A DNA stretch of 64,000 nucleotides from an uncultured Ruminococcus sp. Lineage in GTDB: Bacteria; Bacillota; Clostridia; Oscillospirales; Acutalibacteraceae. A program made the position numbers and the translations under genes. Under the pieces are notes generated by a model. That model ran no database searches, was not told the DNA's origin, and saw only the letters and a program-made list of their open reading frames with translations. The DNA lies in contig CACWKB010000002.1 in NCBI GenBank assembly GCA_902761375.1, forward strand, positions 1 through 64,000. The letters are read 5' to 3'. This document shows positions 60,178-64,000 of this stretch, in pieces; within the stretch, counting starts at the first letter, position 1, and the number at the start of each line of letters is the position of its first letter.

Positions 60178-60525
60178 TTACTTAACGGGGACCTGAGCTC
60201 TGATCATTTTCAGGAACTCGTCGACTCTGCCCTTGAGCATCTGCTTGGGTATAGCTCCGGTAAAGCCGTCCAAGCCCATCTCGCCGACATAAACGCCGGG
60301 TACGATGGCGTATTTTATCCAAGCCTCAAGCACAAACTCGCCGTCGGGCTTCTTGGTGAGCTTCAAAAACTGGGGTCCGGTGGCTACTCCCTTTCCCTTT
60401 TTCAGACAGGGCTCGCCTTTTTCGGTGTGGTGCTCAAAGCCCTCATTGCGCGCGAATCTCTCGAATTCCTCGAACACCTGCTGCTCGCTGAGCGGCGAGG
60501 TGAACGGCTGAACGAATCTTGCCAT
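60178..60525 (-). CDS. 115-residue conserved protein of unknown function within the glycolytic operon
   Basis: 115 residues: [60 protein letters not shown] and [20 protein letters not shown]. There is no signal or membrane segment; it looks like a small beta-rich domain. Related proteins are, to my memory, common in Ruminococcaceae. It sits between pgk and tpiA on the same strand, so a link to carbon metabolism is possible but unproven. Confidence 0.75.
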   Translation of the reverse strand: MARFVQPFTSPLSEQQVFEEFERFARNEGFEHHTEKGEPCLKKGKGVATGPQFLKLTKKPDGEFVLEAWIKYAIVPGVYVGEMGLDGFTGAIPKQMLKGRVDEFLKMIRAQVPVK

Positions 60526-60565
60526 AACTGAATATCTCCTTGCTCTTCAAGTAAAAAATCAACAG

Positions 60566-60598
60566 AAACGGGGCGGCGGATATCGCCACCCCGGTTTA
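60566..60598 (-). terminator. hairpin after pgk
   Basis: AAACGGGGCGGCG and CGCCACCCCGGTTT pair imperfectly; no T-run follows, so it may be an attenuator or RNA-stabilising element rather than a full terminator. Confidence 0.4.
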
Positions 60599-60606
60599 AT
60601 AAATGA

Positions 60607-61815
60607 TTATTTGTCAGCGATAACGGCGATGCCGGGCAGGGTCTTGCCCTCGAGATACTCAAGAGAAGCGCCGCCGCCGGTGGAGATGTGGCTCATCTTG
60701 TCAGCGAAGCCGAGCTGGATGACCGCAGCCGCGCTGTCGCCGCCGCCGATGATGGTGGTAGCGTCGGTCTCGGCAAGAGCCTTTGCGACCGCGATGGTGC
60801 CTGCGGCGAGGGTCGGGTTCTCGAATACGCCCATAGGTCCGTTCCAAACAACGGTCTTGGCGTTCTTGACAGCCTCTGCGAACAGCTCCTGAGTCTTGGT
60901 GCCGATGTCAAGACCCTCCATGTCGGCGGGGATAGCGTCCACGTCAACATTGGAGACCTCGATGGGGCCGTCGATGGGATCGGGGAACGAAGCGGCGATG
61001 GTGGTGTCGACGGGCAGCAGGAGCTGCTTGCCGAGCATATCTGCCTTCTTCATCATTTCCTTGCAGTAGTCAAGCTTGGTGTCGTCAACGAGCGACTTGC
61101 CGACCTCTTTGCCCTGAGCCTTGAGGAAGGTGTAAGCCATGCCGCCGCCGATGATCAGCGTGTCGCACTTTTCGAGGAGGTTGGAGATGACGTTGAGCTT
61201 GTCCGCGACCTTTGCGCCGCCGAGGATGGCGACGAAGGGACGAACGGGGGTCTCGACAGCGTTGCCGAGGTAGTTGATCTCCTTCTGCATCAGGTAGCCT
61301 ACAGCGGTGTCCTTGATGTGATCGGTAACGCCCGCGGTGGAGCAGTGAGCGCGGTGAGCCGAGCCGAAGGCGTCCATTACGAATACTTCGGCAAGAGAAG
61401 CCAGCTCGCCCGAGAAGGGCTCGAGGTTCTTGGTCTCTTCTTTTCTGAAGCGGGTGTTCTGGAGCAGAACGACGTCGCCGTCCTTCATCTCGGCGACAGC
61501 CTTCTTGGCGTTCTCGCCCACGACCTCGTCGTCGTTGGCAAAAACAACGTCCTGACCGAGCAGCTCGGCGAGGCGGACGGCTACGGGAGCGAGGCTGAAC
61601 TTCTCCTCGGGGCCGTTCTTGGGCTTGCCGAGGTGAGAGCAGAGGATCACTCTGCCGCCGTCGGCAATAAGCTTTTTAATGGTGGGAAGGGCGGCGGTGA
61701 TGCGGTTATCGTTGGTGATAACGCCGTCCTTGAGCGGAACGTTGAAGTCAACGCGCACAAGCACTTTTTTGCCTTTAACATTGATGTCGTCAACGGAAAC
61801 TTTGTTTAGCTGCAT
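60607..61815 (-). CDS. pgk: phosphoglycerate kinase
   Basis: 402 residues. [15 protein letters not shown] at the start, [25 protein letters not shown] and the C-terminal GGGDSAAAV block. Generates ATP and 3-phosphoglycerate. First gene of the operon; gap is not adjacent in the window. Confidence 0.98.
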   Translation of the reverse strand: MQLNKVSVDDINVKGKKVLVRVDFNVPLKDGVITNDNRITAALPTIKKLIADGGRVILCSHLGKPKNGPEEKFSLAPVAVRLAELLGQDVVFANDDEVVGENAKKAVAEMKDGDVVLLQNTRFRKEETKNLEPFSGELASLAEVFVMDAFGSAHRAHCSTAGVTDHIKDTAVGYLMQKEINYLGNAVETPVRPFVAILGGAKVADKLNVISNLLEKCDTLIIGGGMAYTFLKAQGKEVGKSLVDDTKLDYCKEMMKKADMLGKQLLLPVDTTIAASFPDPIDGPIEVSNVDVDAIPADMEGLDIGTKTQELFAEAVKNAKTVVWNGPMGVFENPTLAAGTIAVAKALAETDATTIIGGGDSAAAVIQLGFADKMSHISTGGGASLEYLEGKTLPGIAVIADK

Positions 61816-61870
61816 AATAATTACATCCTTTCATTTTATGGACTCTGTAAAAAGAGATTTTTACATATAT

Positions 61871-61899
61871 ATTATAGTATAAAATGGCAGAATTAGCAA
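61871..61899 (-). promoter_or_regulatory. promoter of the pgk operon
   Basis: On the minus strand TTGCTA, a 17-base spacer and TATAAT, about 55 bases upstream of pgk. Confidence 0.65.
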
Positions 61900-61937
61900 T
61901 AGGGAACAGGATTTTTTTATTATATTTTTCGGGAAAG

Positions 61938-62092
61938 ATAGAAGTGAGAAGCGAGAAGTGAGAAGTGAGAAGTGAGAATTGTAGGGGTCGGGCTTGACCG
62001 ACCCGGAACCGACGTTGCCATAACGTCCGATCTTTCGGCAGTGAGCCGAACGTTCGACGGCAGCAAAAGCCTCCTTTGTTAAAGGAGGCGGC
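61938..62092 (+). repeat. GAGAAGT heptamer array, PAL core and AAAGGAGG hairpin
   Basis: GAGAAGT units (61938-61978), core GTAGGGGTCGGGCTTGACCG and CCGACGTTGCC (61981-62041), then the stem CCTCCTTT/AAAGGAGG (62071-62090). Same order as 16046-16187. Nothing else is seen in 61816-62174. Confidence 0.8.
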
Positions 62093-62174
62093 GCGGCAGG
62101 AGTCAACCGTAAAACGGGAACATCTCTCGATTAAACCTGACGTTTATCAGCAGAGGATGATCCCGGATCCCGCA

Positions 62175-62690
62175 TTAAGTAAGGTTCGCCTCTGTCCAGC
62201 GGTGCCTATGCAGCTCGCCCTTGTTTTGCAGCTCGGGGAAGTCCCACCGGCGCAGCACCTCATAGGCGGCTATGGCGACGGAATTTGAGAGGTTGAGGCT
62301 GCGCGCCTCGTCGATCATCGGGATCCTCAGCGTTTCGTTGGGATGTTTTAAAAGCAGCTCCTCGGGCAGACCTCGGGTCTCCTTGCCGAACAGCAGATAA
62401 CAGTCGTCGGGATAATCGACGTCGCTGTAGCGGCGGGTGCCCTTGGTGGAGAAGAAGAACATCGGCTTGCCCTGCGTTTTCTCCAAAAACTCGTCGAGGC
62501 ACTCATAGTAGGTTATGTCGAGAAAGTGCCAGTAATCGAGCCCCGAGCGCTTCAGCTTTCGGTCGTCTATCTTGAAGCCGAGCGGCTTTACAAGGTGGAG
62601 CCTCGCGCCGGTGACGGCGCAGGTTCGGGCGATATTTCCAGTGTTTTGCGGTATCTCGGGCTCGACGAGCACTAAATTCAATTTTGCCAT
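62175..62690 (-). CDS. trmL: tRNA (cytidine(34)-2'-O)-methyltransferase
   Basis: 171 residues, SPOUT knot fold: LVEPEIPQNTGNIARTC, LVKPLGFKIDDRKLKRSGLD, YLLFGKETRGLPEELL and RSLNLSNSVAIAAYE. It methylates the wobble base of tRNA-Leu. The minus-strand gene is divergent from the small gene at 62796. Confidence 0.95.
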   Translation of the reverse strand: MAKLNLVLVEPEIPQNTGNIARTCAVTGARLHLVKPLGFKIDDRKLKRSGLDYWHFLDITYYECLDEFLEKTQGKPMFFFSTKGTRRYSDVDYPDDCYLLFGKETRGLPEELLLKHPNETLRIPMIDEARSLNLSNSVAIAAYEVLRRWDFPELQNKGELHRHRWTEANLT

Positions 62691-62795
62691 AATTAACCTC
62701 TTTTGTTTTTACAGATTTTTTAGCGTTTATCCTATTTTAAAACGAGAACAATAATTATGCAAGACCTTCTTGTGATTTTTTTAACGGAGGAAAAT

Positions 62796-62975
62796 ATGAA
62801 CAGACAGCTTATGGATATAGCAAAGGGCGCGGCGATCGGCATGGCGGCGGGCATGGCTGTGGGCTACGTCGGCAAAAAGGCGGCGGACGACAACCCTCGC
62901 TTTCGCAAAAAGGCGAACCGCGTCTACAAAACCTTAGCCGCGATGGTCGACACCGCGCAGTATATTTTTAAATGA
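62796..62975 (+). CDS. 59-residue glycine-zipper protein, unknown
   Basis: Starts at ATG 62796 after ACGGAGG. The sequence IAKGAAIGMAAGMAVGYVGK is a short Ala/Gly-rich hydrophobic helix followed by a basic tail (NPRFRKKANRVYK). This resembles small membrane-associated proteins of the YtxH type. Function unknown. Confidence 0.75.
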   Translation: MNRQLMDIAKGAAIGMAAGMAVGYVGKKAADDNPRFRKKANRVYKTLAAMVDTAQYIFK

Positions 62976-62976
62976 T

Positions 62977-63011
62977 AAAAACGGCAGGGAGTAGGCTTTC
63001 CCTGCCGTTTT
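62977..63011. terminator. bidirectional terminator
   Basis: AAAACGGCAGGGA and TCCCTGCCGTTTT form a 13-bp stem between the small gene and the convergent Ig-repeat gene. Confidence 0.88.
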
Positions 63012-63075
63012 GACTACTGTTGATTCAGACATACTGCCTGTTTTGCTTTTCCTTGAGCTTTTTCATGGCTGTACC

Positions 63076-64000
63076 TCATTCTACCTTTACAACGCAGGTT
63101 GCGGTAACTCCGTTATATGCCACTGCGCTTATCGTGGCGACGCCCTTGCTCTTGGCGGTTACAAGTCCGCCTGCTTTTTTTACCTCGGCAATCGACGGAT
63201 CATCGCTGAAATAGTCGATAACGCCTGCGCCCTCTCCGGACGGAAGCACACTGTTGAGGTCAAATTTTTCACCGGGCTTTAAGCTGAGCTCGGTTTTGTT
63301 GAGGGTCATCGAGGTCGGAGCAGCCTTTACGGTGACGGTCGCCTTTACTTTAACGCCGTTGTAGCAGGTCGCGGTGATAACCGCCTTGCCGGGAGCAACG
63401 GCAGTCGCTATGCCGCCTGCCTCCCTGACAGTACAAATATCGGGAGCGTCGGAAGTGTAGACGATCTTGTAGGAAGCCTGTCCGCTCGGCAGCTTGGAGT
63501 CAAAATCAAACTGCTCGCCGACGCCGAGAGTGCGGCTCGTCTTATTGAGCGAGATCGAGGTCGGAGCCTTTTTAATGGTGACCTTGGCGGTAGCCTTGAC
63601 CCCGTTGTAGGCAGTCGCGGTGATAACGGTGGTGCCGGTCGCCTTGGCGGTGGCAAGTCCTCCTGCCGCCTTGACCGAGCACACCGACGGATTGCTTGAG
63701 CTGTATACGATAGAGCCTGCGCCCTGACCGGCAGGCAGCTTTGAATCAAAGTCGAACTGTTCGCCGATTCCGAGGGTAACGCTGCTCTTGTTGAGAGTCA
63801 TCGAGGTGGGAGCAGCCTTGACTGTGATCGCAGCCGAGGCGGTAACGCCGTTGTAGGTCTCGGCGGTGATCATCGCGGTGCCGGGAGCCTTTGCCGTTGC
63901 GAGACCGCCCGATTTTTTGACCTCACAGACCTTGGCGTTATCGGAGCTGTAATCGACGGTGTAGGAGGCTTGACCCGATGGCAGCGATGAGTTGAAGTCG
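63076..64000 (-). CDS. Big_2 (Ig-like) repeat surface protein, 5' part outside window
   Basis: The frame is open to the right edge, so only the C-terminal ~307 residues are visible; the ATG at 63873 is internal. Three full and one partial repeat of ~84 residues are present, each with PTSMTLNK-type start, LGIGEQFDFDSKLPSGQ and KATGTTVITATAYNGVKA-type end. This is the bacterial Ig-like group 2 fold found in adhesins and wall-associated enzymes. The last repeat ends the protein, with no LPXTG or other anchor visible. Function would depend on the missing N-terminus. Confidence 0.88.
   Translation of the reverse strand, partial: DFNSSLPSGQASYTVDYSSDNAKVCEVKKSGGLATAKAPGTAMITAETYNGVTASAAITVKAAPTSMTLNKSSVTLGIGEQFDFDSKLPAGQGAGSIVYSSSNPSVCSVKAAGGLATAKATGTTVITATAYNGVKATAKVTIKKAPTSISLNKTSRTLGVGEQFDFDSKLPSGQASYKIVYTSDAPDICTVREAGGIATAVAPGKAVITATCYNGVKVKATVTVKAAPTSMTLNKTELSLKPGEKFDLNSVLPSGEGAGVIDYFSDDPSIAEVKKAGGLVTAKSKGVATISAVAYNGVTATCVVKVE

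Overview
The window looks like a chromosomal segment of a moderately GC-rich member of the Clostridia, most likely a gut Oscillospiraceae/Ruminococcus-type bacterium. This is inferred from gene families, not from a search: FabK as the enoyl-ACP reductase, a RicT (PSP1) gene joined to holB, MecA-like, ComEB, ComFC, BofC-C-like, DUF3783 and DUF6514-like proteins, AdhE, and a streptococcal-type fab/acc gene order. No rRNA genes, prophage, CRISPR array, complete transposase gene or origin was seen.

Layout. 1-6.8 kb: a DUF1015 protein cut by the window edge, an asparaginase, an APH-fold kinase, adhE behind four tandem copies of a ~100-bp repeat, and a leucine-rich-repeat lipoprotein. 7-16 kb: a MITE-like element, an ApbE/TrkH/TrkA cluster, a deoxycytidylate deaminase, a large NlpC/P60 wall hydrolase, a PflX-type radical SAM protein and a lipoprotein. 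16.3-24.5 kb: one long minus-strand fatty-acid operon, fabK-fabD-fabG-fabF-accB-fabZ-accC-accD-accA, without fabT, fabH or acpP. 24.7-34.8 kb: a BofC-C-like protein, a class A penicillin-binding protein, hom and lysC (with a probable internal start for a regulatory subunit), a Wzz-like protein, an aminotransferase, trpS and a membrane glycosyltransferase. 34.9-36.2 kb: a RelE/YafQ-type toxin-antitoxin pair between two imperfect direct repeats, then a four-tRNA operon (Val-Asp-Phe-Gly). 36.3-44.5 kb: comFC, a phosphoesterase, a VanZ-like protein, DUF3783, proB-proA, a minus-strand trio of small unknown proteins, and YfcE-like/holB/ricT. 45-57.7 kb: a GH13 glucosidase, a MecA-like adaptor, an unlisted 48-residue zinc-ribbon protein, an EF-G-like GTPase without a normal NKxD motif, a second leucine-rich-repeat lipoprotein, a heterodimeric ABC exporter and a SecD-P1-like lipoprotein. 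57.8-64 kb: a glycolytic operon pgk-(unknown)-tpiA-gpmI, trmL, a 59-residue glycine-rich protein, and the C-terminal part of a Big_2-type Ig-repeat surface protein cut by the window edge.

The most unusual content is between the genes. Many intergenic gaps carry arrays of degenerate 7-bp units (TTAGGGG, GAGAAGT, CAACTCT, GAAAATG, TTGTTAA and others). They are often arranged as two complementary arms around one of three conserved cores, and several times they begin at or inside the stop codon of the neighbouring gene. The cores, several near-identical CGGTCGG hairpins and two small inverted-repeat elements recur across the window and form a mosaic of dispersed non-coding repeats. I regard this heptamer-arm/core system as the strongest candidate for something undescribed. 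Housekeeping genes otherwise look ordinary and collinear with related Firmicutes.
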